DNA of 64,000 nt from Exiguobacterium sp018617385 (GTDB lineage Bacteria; Bacillota; Bacilli; Exiguobacteriales; Exiguobacteriaceae): assembly GCF_018617385.1 (NCBI RefSeq), contig NZ_JACSKA010000004.1:1-64000 (forward strand). Reading direction: 5' to 3'. Position numbers and translations under genes: made by a program. Positions 7,779-15,437 of this stretch are shown in pieces; the stretch's first letter is position 1, and the number at the start of each line of letters is the position of its first letter. The notes beneath the pieces were generated by a model. That model was not told the DNA's origin. It searched no databases and saw only the letters and a list, made by a program, of their open reading frames with translations.

Positions 7779-8698
7779 TTGATCACCTCATCTAACTGTT
7801 CTAAATCGAGCGACATGCCGAACGCTCGTCTCGAGTGTCCGAAATGTCCATAGAGTGAATCATATCGTCCTCCTGAAAGGACACGCTTGCCTTCCACACT
7901 TCCCGTCACCGTCAATCCTGAGTAGTAATCAAAGTCTCCCGTTTGACCGAAATCGTAAGACACCTCTAAACCGATGGTACGTAAGTGTTTTACTGCCTCG
8001 TCGACTTCATCGATGGCTTCTTTTAAAGATTCCGGTGCCTCAGCCCGTAATTCTTCGAGTGCAGAATTCCCAATTAAAAAGGGTAGCTTTGCAATTAACG
8101 GGTAGTGATACGACTCTGCTAATTCCCGCAATGATTCTAAGTTTCGAAGCGCTAAGATTTTACGGAATGTCCGTTCCTGAATGCCTGTCTCTTTCGCAAT
8201 GAGCGAGATGACAGCTGCTGACCCGATTTTGATCGTCAAACGGTCTGTAGGCAGGACTCCTTCCGTCATATCGAGAAAGGATTCAATCAGATGACTGTCC
8301 TTCTCTTCGCCGTCGACCCACTCGAGTCCAAGCTGTTGCCGTTCGTGGGGTTGTCCGGAATGTTTGACCGTCCGACGATAGACGGCACCAGCGTAAGCGA
8401 CACGCATCGGTTCATGCCCGTCTGCTAACTTTCTTGCGATTTGTAATGTATAGTCAGGGCGCATGACGAGAAGTTCCCCGTCGTTCCCGAACAATCGATA
8501 ATAGGCTGACTCGTCAAAGAGCGCCAAGTTTTGATAATGTGAATAGTATTCGAGAAGTGGTGGATCGATGACTGCATAGCCACTCGACTCTGCCTTCTCT
8601 AAAAATGACAACATCCATCGTTTCGGACGGATGACATCTCCTGATTGAAGTTCATACCAGCCTTCTGGAATCGAACCTTTTGAATTTGACCAAATCAT
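7775..8698 (-). CDS. hisZ: ATP phosphoribosyltransferase regulatory subunit (HisRS paralogue)
   Basis: Histidyl-tRNA-synthetase-like protein that lacks aminoacylation function and makes HisG active and histidine-sensitive. Class II motif remnants are seen in MRPDYTLQIARKLA and FGQTGDFDYYSGLTV, and the ending LSGGRYDSLYGHFG resembles HisRS motif 3. The anticodon-binding domain is absent (307 residues against over 400 in HisRS). ATGs at 8701 and 8698 are both possible; 8698 has the better spacing from AAAGGGTGG. It is the first gene of the his operon. Confidence 0.92.
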   Translation of the reverse strand: MIWSNSKGSIPEGWYELQSGDVIRPKRWMLSFLEKAESSGYAVIDPPLLEYYSHYQNLALFDESAYYRLFGNDGELLVMRPDYTLQIARKLADGHEPMRVAYAGAVYRRTVKHSGQPHERQQLGLEWVDGEEKDSHLIESFLDMTEGVLPTDRLTIKIGSAAVISLIAKETGIQERTFRKILALRNLESLRELAESYHYPLIAKLPFLIGNSALEELRAEAPESLKEAIDEVDEAVKHLRTIGLEVSYDFGQTGDFDYYSGLTVTGSVEGKRVLSGGRYDSLYGHFGHSRRAFGMSLDLEQLDEVIK

Positions 8699-8723
8699 CA
8701 TAACCACCCTTTATCTTATTATC

Positions 8724-8754
8724 ACTTTACCAAACTAAAGTAGTGTGTTAAATT
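8724..8754. promoter_or_regulatory. Overlapping divergent promoters for hisZ and hisJ with an internal palindrome
   Basis: Minus strand (his operon): TTAACA (8746-8751), 16 nt, TAAAGT (8724-8729). Plus strand (hisJ): TTTACC (8726-8731), 17 nt, TAAATT (8749-8754). Each -35 box lies over the other promoter's -10 box. An inverted repeat ACTTTA-N6-TAAAGT (8724-8741) is embedded and could be an operator. The leader to hisZ would be under 25 nt, leaving no room for a T-box. Assignments rest on consensus matching only. Confidence 0.5.
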
Positions 8755-8808
8755 TATCAAACAGAGAAACACCTGTCAACCAAATGAACTGAAAAGGACG
8801 TGTAATCG

Positions 8809-9627
8809 ATGTTTAACTTTACCCATGATGGTCATGTGCATACCCATTTTTGTCCACACGGTACAAATGACCCGCTTGAACACTATATTCAAGTCGGAAT
8901 CGAGAAAGACCTGCAGACGATGACGTTCACAGAACATGCGCCTTTTCCCCAATCCTTCATCGACCCGGTCCCGAATCAAGACTCGGCGATGTCGATTGAT
9001 CTACTTCCAGATTACCTCGATACGTTGCATCAGATGAAGAAGCAGTATCAAGAGGTTATCGACATTAAAGTCGGATTAGAGGTCGACTTGTTGCCGCATT
9101 TAGAGAAGGAGACCATTGCCTTACTCAAACCTTTCGCACCATTGCTTGATGAAGTCATTTTATCGCAGCATTTCCTATATGTAGATGGCACGTATATGCC
9201 GATTGATTATTCTGCCGAGACGTTTGATGAACTCGTCAAAGCACTTGGCTCATTCGAAGACGTCATGAGAGCTTATTATGAATCGATCGAACAGGGTCTC
9301 GCATTTTCGTGGGAAGACATCCGTGTCGCTCGTATCGGGCACCTCGATCTCCCGATTAAGTATCAAAGAAACTATGCATGGGACCGTTCAAAAGTAAAAG
9401 AGGAAGAAATACGTCTGTTACAAGTGATTGCCGACAGGGGATTCGGACTTGACTTCAATACGGCCGGACTCAGAAAACCAGATTGTGGCGTACCCTACGT
9501 GGCAGGACTCGCAAAAACCGCGAATGACTTGCACATCCCGTTCACGATGGGTTCGGATGCGCATCTCGCACAAGATGTGGCGGCTGGATTCGACTTCATT
9601 GCACAAAAAAAAGCCACGTTCCTATGA
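8809..9627 (+). CDS. hisJ: Histidinol-phosphatase, PHP family
   Basis: Removes phosphate from histidinol phosphate, the step not covered by the monofunctional HisB. The 272-residue PHP-family metalloenzyme has the typical motifs: DGHVHTHFCPHG at the N terminus, FTEHAPFP, KVGLEVDLLP, RIGHLDL and the C-terminal GSDAHLAQDV. It is transcribed away from the his operon from an overlapping promoter region, so the two units may be co-regulated. Ribosome site AAAGGACG lies 9 nt before the ATG. The last codons form part of a terminator hairpin. Confidence 0.93.
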   Translation: MFNFTHDGHVHTHFCPHGTNDPLEHYIQVGIEKDLQTMTFTEHAPFPQSFIDPVPNQDSAMSIDLLPDYLDTLHQMKKQYQEVIDIKVGLEVDLLPHLEKETIALLKPFAPLLDEVILSQHFLYVDGTYMPIDYSAETFDELVKALGSFEDVMRAYYESIEQGLAFSWEDIRVARIGHLDLPIKYQRNYAWDRSKVKEEEIRLLQVIADRGFGLDFNTAGLRKPDCGVPYVAGLAKTANDLHIPFTMGSDAHLAQDVAAGFDFIAQKKATFL

Positions 9628-9639
9628 ACGTGGCTTTTT
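9608..9639 (+). terminator. hisJ terminator overlapping its own stop codon
   Basis: A 14-bp stem (AAAAAGCCACGTTC at 9608-9621 with 9626-9639) around a CTAT loop, ending in a run of five T. The stop codon TGA (9625-9627) lies at the loop/3' arm junction, so the final codons of hisJ double as the 5' arm. Confidence 0.85.
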
Positions 9640-9748
9640 GACAGCGATCTAGCTATCTAGATCCCCATGCTTATGGTTGACAACGATATGGCGTTCCATT
9701 TCTTCATCTGTAAACATCATACCATAACAAAAAATAGATGCAATAAAA

Positions 9749-9774
9749 AATTGGGTGAAATGACTCACCCAATT
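9749..9774 (-). terminator. Terminator of the 116-residue protein gene
   Basis: On the minus strand AATTGGGTGA, a 6-nt loop and TCACCCAATT are followed by TTTTATTG. It lies directly after the stop codon at 9779. Confidence 0.85.
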
Positions 9775-9778
9775 GAAA

Positions 9779-10129
9779 TCACATCGCTGCGTATAATGTT
9801 TTTAAGTCGTTTGTTGCTTCTTCGTCCACCTGGATGGCCACGAGTTCAACGTATTGAAGCGCTGGATCCTGATCTTTAGACAACGCGACAATTTCAGCAG
9901 CTGCCTTATCTAGTGCCAACAAGATACCTGACACGCCAAGTGTCGGATAATAACGAAGGAGTGCACGAACATGTTTTATCTCTGATACTTCATTTCCGTT
10001 AATGGTTAATGATTTGACGGCTAGCTCCTTATGCATGCCAATCGCAAATTTATCTTCCCACACTTCTTCGAGTGTGATCAACGCCTCTACTTCATATGCA
10101 CCATCTGTAAAGCGAACGAGTTTTTCCAT
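9779..10129 (-). CDS. Uncharacterised 116-residue soluble protein
   Basis: Not recognised. It has no signal peptide, membrane segment or metal motif. The sequence is acidic with alternating beta-like stretches (AYEVEALITLEEVW, LAVKSLTING) and a hydrophobic central helix (GVSGILLALDKAAAEIVALS), compatible with a small alpha/beta domain. AGAGGGG stands 8 nt before the ATG, and a TATAAT hexamer lies at 10161-10166 on the minus strand. It is a single-gene transcript with its own terminator. Base composition resembles its neighbours, so there is no sign of recent transfer. Confidence 0.7.
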   Translation of the reverse strand: MEKLVRFTDGAYEVEALITLEEVWEDKFAIGMHKELAVKSLTINGNEVSEIKHVRALLRYYPTLGVSGILLALDKAAAEIVALSKDQDPALQYVELVAIQVDEEATNDLKTLYAAM

Positions 10130-10237
10130 GAGTATATTCCCCTCTCTTGAATCTACTTTTATTATATAAGAGATTTTAAAGAGTATATTGTGAAATATTG
10201 AACATTATGTGTAAAGTTTGTCTCACCTTATTTTGAA

Positions 10238-10265
10238 CAAAAAAAAGGCCCCTCCGAGGAGGGGC
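10238..10265 (-). terminator. Terminator of the dCMP deaminase-like gene
   Basis: On the minus strand an 8-bp GC stem (GCCCCTCC and GGAGGGGC, 2-nt gap) is followed by CC and eight T. It lies about 60 nt past the stop at 10329. Confidence 0.85.
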
Positions 10266-10328
10266 GAATAATGGAAGAGTAAAACACCATTGGCAGTACA
10301 TTAATAATATATCACCTAATGAAAACGT

Positions 10329-10904
10329 TTACAATGTATTTTTGTACATTTTTTCAAGTGGCATATGTAACACTTCAATCCCGCTTTCACGCATCAATTC
10401 TAACCCATCCCCATGCTCATAACCGACGGCATATACGACTCGCGCGACACGTGCCGCAATTAAGGCGAGTGAACAGGCATGACATGGTGAATGCGTGACA
10501 TACGCTGTCGCACCAAATGCATTCGTTGAATCGGCAGCCAGCTTTCCAATCGCATTGATTTCCGCATGGATTTCATGTTGTTTCGACCAATGATGGTGAT
10601 CATATGGGTCCGTACACTTGATATATGTCACACCACCCCGGATGAGTCGTGCCGGTTCATTAATCATATCGACGTCCGTCGACGCAACATAGTCGGCATG
10701 TTTATAGAACCCATCTTCTTGTTTGATATAGATTTCATTACAGTTCGTATGACCAGATGGGGTCCCATTCAGACCGATTGAGATTGGTTTTTCGTCTTTT
10801 ACAATGACACAGGCCACGCTCTTCGATGCACACTTCGAGTGCCGCTCCGCCATCATATCAGCGAATAATAACCACGTCTCATCCCACAATCGTTGTTTTT
10901 CCAC
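10329..10904 (-). CDS. Deoxycytidylate (dCMP) deaminase family protein
   Basis: A zinc-dependent cytidine/deoxycytidylate deaminase-fold protein of 191 residues. The zinc and proton-shuttle motif HAEINAIGK and the paired motif SPCHACSLALI are intact, giving the usual H/C/C zinc ligands and catalytic Glu. NGTPSGHTNCNEIY resembles the allosteric/zinc loop of dCMP deaminases. The likely reaction is dCMP to dUMP, feeding thymidylate synthesis; a ComEB-like role is an alternative. The start is a GTG at 10904 with GGAGGG at 6 nt. No ATG fits. Confidence 0.85.
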   Translation of the reverse strand: MEKQRLWDETWLLFADMMAERHSKCASKSVACVIVKDEKPISIGLNGTPSGHTNCNEIYIKQEDGFYKHADYVASTDVDMINEPARLIRGGVTYIKCTDPYDHHHWSKQHEIHAEINAIGKLAADSTNAFGATAYVTHSPCHACSLALIAARVARVVYAVGYEHGDGLELMRESGIEVLHMPLEKMYKNTL

Positions 10905-10922
10905 TCAAGTCCCTCCTCGTAG

Positions 10923-10951
10923 AAAAGGAAAGTCTGATTGCTCAGACTTCC
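10923..10951 (-). terminator. Terminator of the xpaC-telA operon
   Basis: On the minus strand GGAAGTCTGA, a short loop and TCAGACTTTCC are followed by TTTTC. It starts 5 nt after the telA-like stop codon. Confidence 0.85.
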
Positions 10952-10955
10952 CCCA

Positions 10956-12185
10956 TTAATATCCAGTGTCCTTTGGTAGTTCTTTATTTTTCGAGGCGAT
11001 TTCGATGACCTTCTCTTTCAATTCGTGCTCCATGCGGTCAAGTTCGCGCTCGGCGTCACGACGTTTTTGTTTCCCTTCTTGCTGGATGCGTAACGTTTCA
11101 TCCAACGTGGAAAGTAAGTTCTCGTGAGCGACTTTCAGTGATTCAACAGAGACAATCCCTTTTTCATTCTCTTGAGCGATTTCAATCGATGAATCTTTGA
11201 GCATCTTCGAGTTCTGCTCAAGCAGTTGGTTTGTCGTCTTCGTCACGTCCTGTTGCATACGAAGTGCCGTTTTCTGGCGCGTCAAGCTGAGCGCGAGAAC
11301 GACTTGGTTTTTCCAAAGCGGAATCGTGTTGACGACCGCTGACTCGATCTTTTCAGCAAGGATTTGGTTGTTCTGCTGAATGACCCGAATCTGAGGTGCC
11401 ATTTGGAGGCTGATCGTACGACTCAATTTTAAGTCGTGCAACTTTTTCTCAAAACGGTCCGCCAATTGAATCATATCGTTCAATTGTTGAAGCTTCGATT
11501 GATCTTTAGAAATTTCTACTTCTTGACGTAATGGAGCAATCTCATGTTCCCGTACATGGTCAAGCTTTGTCTCACCCGCAGCGATATAGACGTTCAACTC
11601 TTCGAAATACCGCTTGTTCTTATCATACATCTGATCGAGCATCGTGATGTCTTTCATGAGACCGAACTTCGCACGATCGAGGTTATGGATGACCTCTTCC
11701 AAATAGACGTTCATTTTTTCGAACTGAAGCTTATAGTTTTCAGCCTTCTTCTTCGCACGACCGATGAGTGGGATATTATCCATGAAACTTTTTTTCTCCG
11801 GTTGAAGCATATCCGGGTCCATCTTACGGACGTTTTGCATCAAATCAGACAACAGTTTCCCGGCATCGCCGCCATCTTTCATCCGCACTTCCGTCAAAAT
11901 TTGATCAGAGAATTGGGAAAGTTCACGTTGGACGTTCGACCCGAACAACATGACAGAGTCTGTCTTCTTAATATCAATGGATTCAGCCAATCGCGTGATG
12001 CGCTCACGATGCTCTTGAGGCACGTCCGGTTTCGCTTGAATGGCCGGCACTTCATGTGGCTGTGTAACGGATGACCATTCGACAGATGGGTCACTGAACC
12101 CCTCCGTCTCGGTTTTTGTTTTCGTATCAGAAGTCAGTTCTTCTTCCGGCCATGACTGCCAGTTCGTTTCATTCGATGAAGTCAT
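10956..12185 (-). CDS. TelA/KlaA (toxic anion resistance) family protein, YaaN-like
   Basis: A 409-residue protein matching the TelA family (PF05816 as I recall), with B. subtilis YaaN/YceH as the nearest named relatives. The N-terminal 60 residues are polar and low in complexity. The rest is almost entirely amphipathic helix with heptad-like patterns, for example LTRQKTALRMQQDVTKTTN and the charged C-terminal coiled coil. The region around FMDNIPLIGRAKKKAENY is family-typical. No transmembrane segment is seen. The partner gene xpaC overlaps by 17 nt upstream, the same pairing as xpaC-yaaN in B. subtilis. The link to tellurite resistance is family lore, not shown here. Confidence 0.88.
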   Translation of the reverse strand: MTSSNETNWQSWPEEELTSDTKTKTETEGFSDPSVEWSSVTQPHEVPAIQAKPDVPQEHRERITRLAESIDIKKTDSVMLFGSNVQRELSQFSDQILTEVRMKDGGDAGKLLSDLMQNVRKMDPDMLQPEKKSFMDNIPLIGRAKKKAENYKLQFEKMNVYLEEVIHNLDRAKFGLMKDITMLDQMYDKNKRYFEELNVYIAAGETKLDHVREHEIAPLRQEVEISKDQSKLQQLNDMIQLADRFEKKLHDLKLSRTISLQMAPQIRVIQQNNQILAEKIESAVVNTIPLWKNQVVLALSLTRQKTALRMQQDVTKTTNQLLEQNSKMLKDSSIEIAQENEKGIVSVESLKVAHENLLSTLDETLRIQQEGKQKRRDAERELDRMEHELKEKVIEIASKNKELPKDTGY

Positions 12186-12891
12186 GTTTCTTTCTCCCTT
12201 CCGGCTGATCAGATAAGACTCGCTCCATCATGATCAGTTCGCGTTCAAAGTCTACGGCGTCATCTTCAAGGAGACGTCCGCGTTGTTCTTTAAATTTATC
12301 GACAATTAGTCGCATATTTGTGATTAATTGTTCCCGAGTCTCTTCTTGAATGACGACTCGTTTTCCTTCAAGTTCTTTAAATTTCAAGACGACCGAGACG
12401 AGGGAATCTAAATAGAATGTGAACAGGTCTCGAACATGCTTGGCGTCTTGTGGATTTTCGAAGAGTTCCTCGAATAATTCATGTGCTTCTTTCGAGACGG
12501 CCTTCATTTCACGCCTTACTTCCACATCCTTAATATCTGGTAGGACACGGTCTATCTGTTGCAGTTTCTCGTATCCTTGCTCAATCGTCCGTTGTAAAAA
12601 TTGAAGCTCTAAATCGTCTGTCGCCTCGAATTGTCGTGTAGGCATCGGCTCTTCAATCGGTTTTAAAATCCTCGATCCAGAGAACGATTCTTCCTCATCG
12701 AGCAACAGTTTTTTCTTGGCACGTTTTGCCACCGTTGTCGGTGTTCGTTGACGATGTTTGCGCTTGTTCGTCGACCACACTTCATTCAAGACGAGCGCCC
12801 CTACAATAATGAATAACCAGGAGAAATCGAATACGTTAATGGCAAAGTATATGACTGCCCCTGTCAGGGCCCATTTCATCCATGTTTTCAT
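12169..12891 (-). CDS. xpaC: XpaC family membrane-anchored protein
   Basis: A 240-residue protein with two closely spaced hydrophobic segments at the N terminus (about residues 7-35) followed by a basic stretch and a helical cytoplasmic domain rich in charged residues. This is the layout of XpaC, named for 5-bromo-4-chloroindolyl phosphate hydrolysis; true function is unclear. The start at 12891 has GAGGTG at 6 nt; the in-frame GTG at 12900 is itself part of that site. Overlap with the telA-like gene suggests the two proteins act together. Confidence 0.85.
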   Translation of the reverse strand: MKTWMKWALTGAVIYFAINVFDFSWLFIIVGALVLNEVWSTNKRKHRQRTPTTVAKRAKKKLLLDEEESFSGSRILKPIEEPMPTRQFEATDDLELQFLQRTIEQGYEKLQQIDRVLPDIKDVEVRREMKAVSKEAHELFEELFENPQDAKHVRDLFTFYLDSLVSVVLKFKELEGKRVVIQEETREQLITNMRLIVDKFKEQRGRLLEDDAVDFERELIMMERVLSDQPEGRKKHDFIE

Positions 12892-13051
12892 TCTTTTCAC
12901 CTCATCTCATGTTACTTCTATTGTACATTACGAAACCACTCAACAAAAGTTTCGTCATCCCTATCATTTTAGCATAATAAAATTCGTCGATACCTCCGTC
13001 CACAGGTGTAGAATCAACTACCTATATCGACTACTTTCCCGTTGCGAGACG

Positions 13052-13083
13052 AAAAAAACCGTAGACTCATAGAGCCTACGGTT
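13052..13083 (-). terminator. Terminator of the sodium-dependent transporter gene
   Basis: On the minus strand AACCGTAG, then CTC/GAG inner pairing, then CTACGGTT is followed by TTTTT. It is placed just after the stop codon at 13090. Confidence 0.85.
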
Positions 13084-13089
13084 CGTTTG

Positions 13090-14442
13090 TTATGTGGTGA
13101 TCCATGTAGAAACCATGACGATCGCGACAGTTACAGGAATGACATAGCGAATGAGCGCATGCCAGATCGGGTAAAGCTTCACACCAGGTTTGGATGTTTC
13201 GATTTCATCCTTTAGGACACGTTGGTCAACGACATATCCGACAAAGATGGAAGTCAAGAGTGCACCCGTCGGCATTAAAATGTAGCTGACGAGATAGTCC
13301 ATCGTATCGAAGAACGTCCGACCGTTCCAAATCTGTACCTCACTCAAGAGTCCGAACGAGAGCGCAGATGGTACTCCCACGATGAAGACGAGAAGGGCGG
13401 CTGTCACCGTCACTTTCTTTTTCGTCCATGACGATTTCTTCTCATTCAGACGGTCGGTCACACCTGCGACGACGACTTCTAACATGGCAATCGACGATGT
13501 GATCGATGCAAAAGCAAACAATAAGAAGAACAAGACCATGAAGAATCCACCGAGCGGTACTTGGTTGAAGACTGCCGGTAAAACGACGAAGAGTAATGCT
13601 GGACCTTCAGCCGGATCAAGACCTGATGCAAAGACTGCCGGGAAGATGGCTAGTCCTGCTAAAAGTGAAACCGCAATGTTCAATAAGACGATCATGTTCG
13701 CTGAACGGTTCAATGTTCCTTTCGTCTTAATATAAGACGCATATGTCAGCATCGCTGCGACCCCCAACGATAAGGAGAAGAACGCCTGTCCGAGGGCAAA
13801 CAATACCGATTCACCAGTCAATGCAGAGAAGTCAGGCTGTAAGAAGAAGCGAACCCCTTCCATCGCCCCGTCAAGCGTCAACGAGCGAAGCACGAGAACT
13901 AAGAAACTGATGAACAAGAGTGGCATCAAAATTTTACTCATCCGTTCAATCCCCGCTTCAACGCCACGTAAGACAATTAATAGTGTAATGAAGAGGAATA
14001 AGAATTGTCCGAGTACGGCGATACCTGGTGTGGAAACGACGTTCCCAAACACTTCACCGAATTCGTCTGCCGAACGTCCACTGAGCGTTCCACTTAAACC
14101 GAGTCCGATATAGATGAGAACCCATCCCCCAATAACACTATAGAAGGAAAGTAACAAGAAACAAGCAATGACACCCAAATAACCGATAATGGTCCAGCGA
14201 CCATGCCCTAACTGTTTGAAAGCGAGAAGTGCAGTCTTTTGAGTCGAACGTCCGACAATGAATTCACCAATCAATAATGGCAGACCAAGTAATAATGTGA
14301 ACGCCAAAAACATGAGTAAAAAGGCACCGCCCCCGCTCGTTCCGGTGACATATGGAAATTTCCAGATCGCACCTAAACCGATTGCCGACCCTGCGGCAGC
14401 TAGTATGAATCCAATTTTTGAGGCGAATGAATTTTGCGCCAT
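13090..14442 (-). CDS. Sodium-dependent transporter of the NSS (SNF/LeuT) family
   Basis: A 450-residue integral membrane protein with 11-12 hydrophobic segments. The first begins with the NSS signature FILAAAGSAIGLGAIWKFPYV, where the unwound GSAIGLG segment binds Na+ and substrate in LeuT. The likely role is Na+-coupled uptake of an amino acid or related compound at the cytoplasmic membrane (B. subtilis YhdH/YocR-like); the substrate cannot be read from sequence. It is a single-gene unit with its own promoter (14481-14509) and terminator. AGGGGT precedes the ATG. Confidence 0.92.
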   Translation of the reverse strand: MAQNSFASKIGFILAAAGSAIGLGAIWKFPYVTGTSGGGAFLLMFLAFTLLLGLPLLIGEFIVGRSTQKTALLAFKQLGHGRWTIIGYLGVIACFLLLSFYSVIGGWVLIYIGLGLSGTLSGRSADEFGEVFGNVVSTPGIAVLGQFLFLFITLLIVLRGVEAGIERMSKILMPLLFISFLVLVLRSLTLDGAMEGVRFFLQPDFSALTGESVLFALGQAFFSLSLGVAAMLTYASYIKTKGTLNRSANMIVLLNIAVSLLAGLAIFPAVFASGLDPAEGPALLFVVLPAVFNQVPLGGFFMVLFFLLFAFASITSSIAMLEVVVAGVTDRLNEKKSSWTKKKVTVTAALLVFIVGVPSALSFGLLSEVQIWNGRTFFDTMDYLVSYILMPTGALLTSIFVGYVVDQRVLKDEIETSKPGVKLYPIWHALIRYVIPVTVAIVMVSTWITT

Positions 14443-14480
14443 GATTACCCCTACTTCCTGTTTTTCATTTCATTTTCATA

Positions 14481-14509
14481 ATAATAGTGAAATACTAACA
14501 CGGTTCCAA
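14481..14509 (-). promoter_or_regulatory. SigA-type promoter of the NSS transporter gene
   Basis: On the minus strand TTGGAA, a 17-nt spacer and TATTAT, about 40 nt ahead of the start codon at 14442. Confidence 0.6.
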
Positions 14510-14521
14510 GATGAGAACAAC

Positions 14522-14558
14522 AAAAAAACAGAGAAAAGTCTGAATACTTTTCTCTGTT
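14522..14558 (-). terminator. Terminator of the opuF-lipid kinase operon
   Basis: A 13-bp perfect stem (AACAGAGAAAAGT and complement) with a 6-nt loop. On the minus strand it runs into a stretch of T, immediately after the lipid kinase gene. Confidence 0.88.
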
Positions 14559-14564
14559 GATGCT

Positions 14565-15437
14565 TTATGGCGTTAAAAAGGTGAGGGCACGCTCTCGGAT
14601 TCGGATCGATAATTTGTCTGCTTCGAAGTGCTCCCCATCGACATCGATGATTTGTGGCGCATTCAATTCTAGCTCGATATGAGATGTCTGGAAGTGATTC
14701 CACTCCGTCGACTTCTGATCGAGACCGAGTTGTTGAGCCAACAGCTGTCGAATCATGGGAAATCCGATTGCCGAACTGTGAACGACTTCTAGCAATCCAT
14801 CGGAAAACGATTGTGTCTCAAGTTTGGTCGGGACCGTACCGAGATAACTCCCGTTCCCAACATAGAGAAAACTAACGTCACCGTCATATATTACTTCACT
14901 GCCCCGCCGAAGCGTGATGTTGAATGGGTCTGCTTCACGGAATTGACGGATGGTCGCTAAAAAATATCCGATTGAGCCTAATGATTCTTTTTCATCCGGA
15001 TCGATTTGACGAGATGTATCCGCGATCAAACCGACGCCTACGAAATTGAGCGCATACATCTCATCGACTTGAATGATATCGACATGTTGTTCGTGAGAGG
15101 AACGAATGATTTGAGCAGCCTGTGTCGGTTGAATTGGCAGTTCAAGCGCTCGTGCGAAGTCATTACATGTTCCTGCTGGAATGATGCCGACTGTCGGCCG
15201 TTCCTCGCGCTGTAAGGTCATTAACCCATTCACTACTTCGTTTAGCGTACCGTCCCCGCCAATGACAATCAGATGGTCGAACGATTCGCTTGTTTCGGCG
15301 AATCGGAGCGCGTCCCCGATTTCCTGTGTCTTTTTGATGATGATTTCTTCATAGAGCGATTCAATCGTTCCGATGACTTCGCCGAGCATCGTTTCGCTCG
15401 TACCGGACTTCGGATTCGAAATAATCAAAGCTCTCAT
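14565..15437 (-). CDS. Diacylglycerol kinase family lipid kinase (YegS/BmrU-like)
   Basis: A 290-residue DAGK-catalytic-domain protein that would phosphorylate a lipid or sphingosine-like alcohol at the membrane. It starts with ALIISNPKSGT, carries the nucleotide-binding loop IVIGGDGTLNEVVNG and the PAGTCNDFARAL motif. The C-terminal beta-sandwich contains GDGEHFEADKL-type residues (VDGEHFE). The ATG overlaps the stop of the OpuF permease fusion (ATGA), an unusual operon partner; a link between osmolyte import and lipid turnover is only suggested by this linkage. Confidence 0.9.
   Translation of the reverse strand: MRALIISNPKSGTSETMLGEVIGTIESLYEEIIIKKTQEIGDALRFAETSESFDHLIVIGGDGTLNEVVNGLMTLQREERPTVGIIPAGTCNDFARALELPIQPTQAAQIIRSSHEQHVDIIQVDEMYALNFVGVGLIADTSRQIDPDEKESLGSIGYFLATIRQFREADPFNITLRRGSEVIYDGDVSFLYVGNGSYLGTVPTKLETQSFSDGLLEVVHSSAIGFPMIRQLLAQQLGLDQKSTEWNHFQTSHIELELNAPQIIDVDGEHFEADKLSIRIRERALTFLTP

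Noticed and set aside
9649..9720. Minus-strand 23-codon frame (MMFTDEEMERHIVVNHKHGD...) between two terminators.
   Set aside because: No ribosome site. Its start codons lie inside a TTGCAT-16-TATGAT promoter-like sequence, so a transcript from there would not include them. A short non-coding transcript remains possible but is unsupported.
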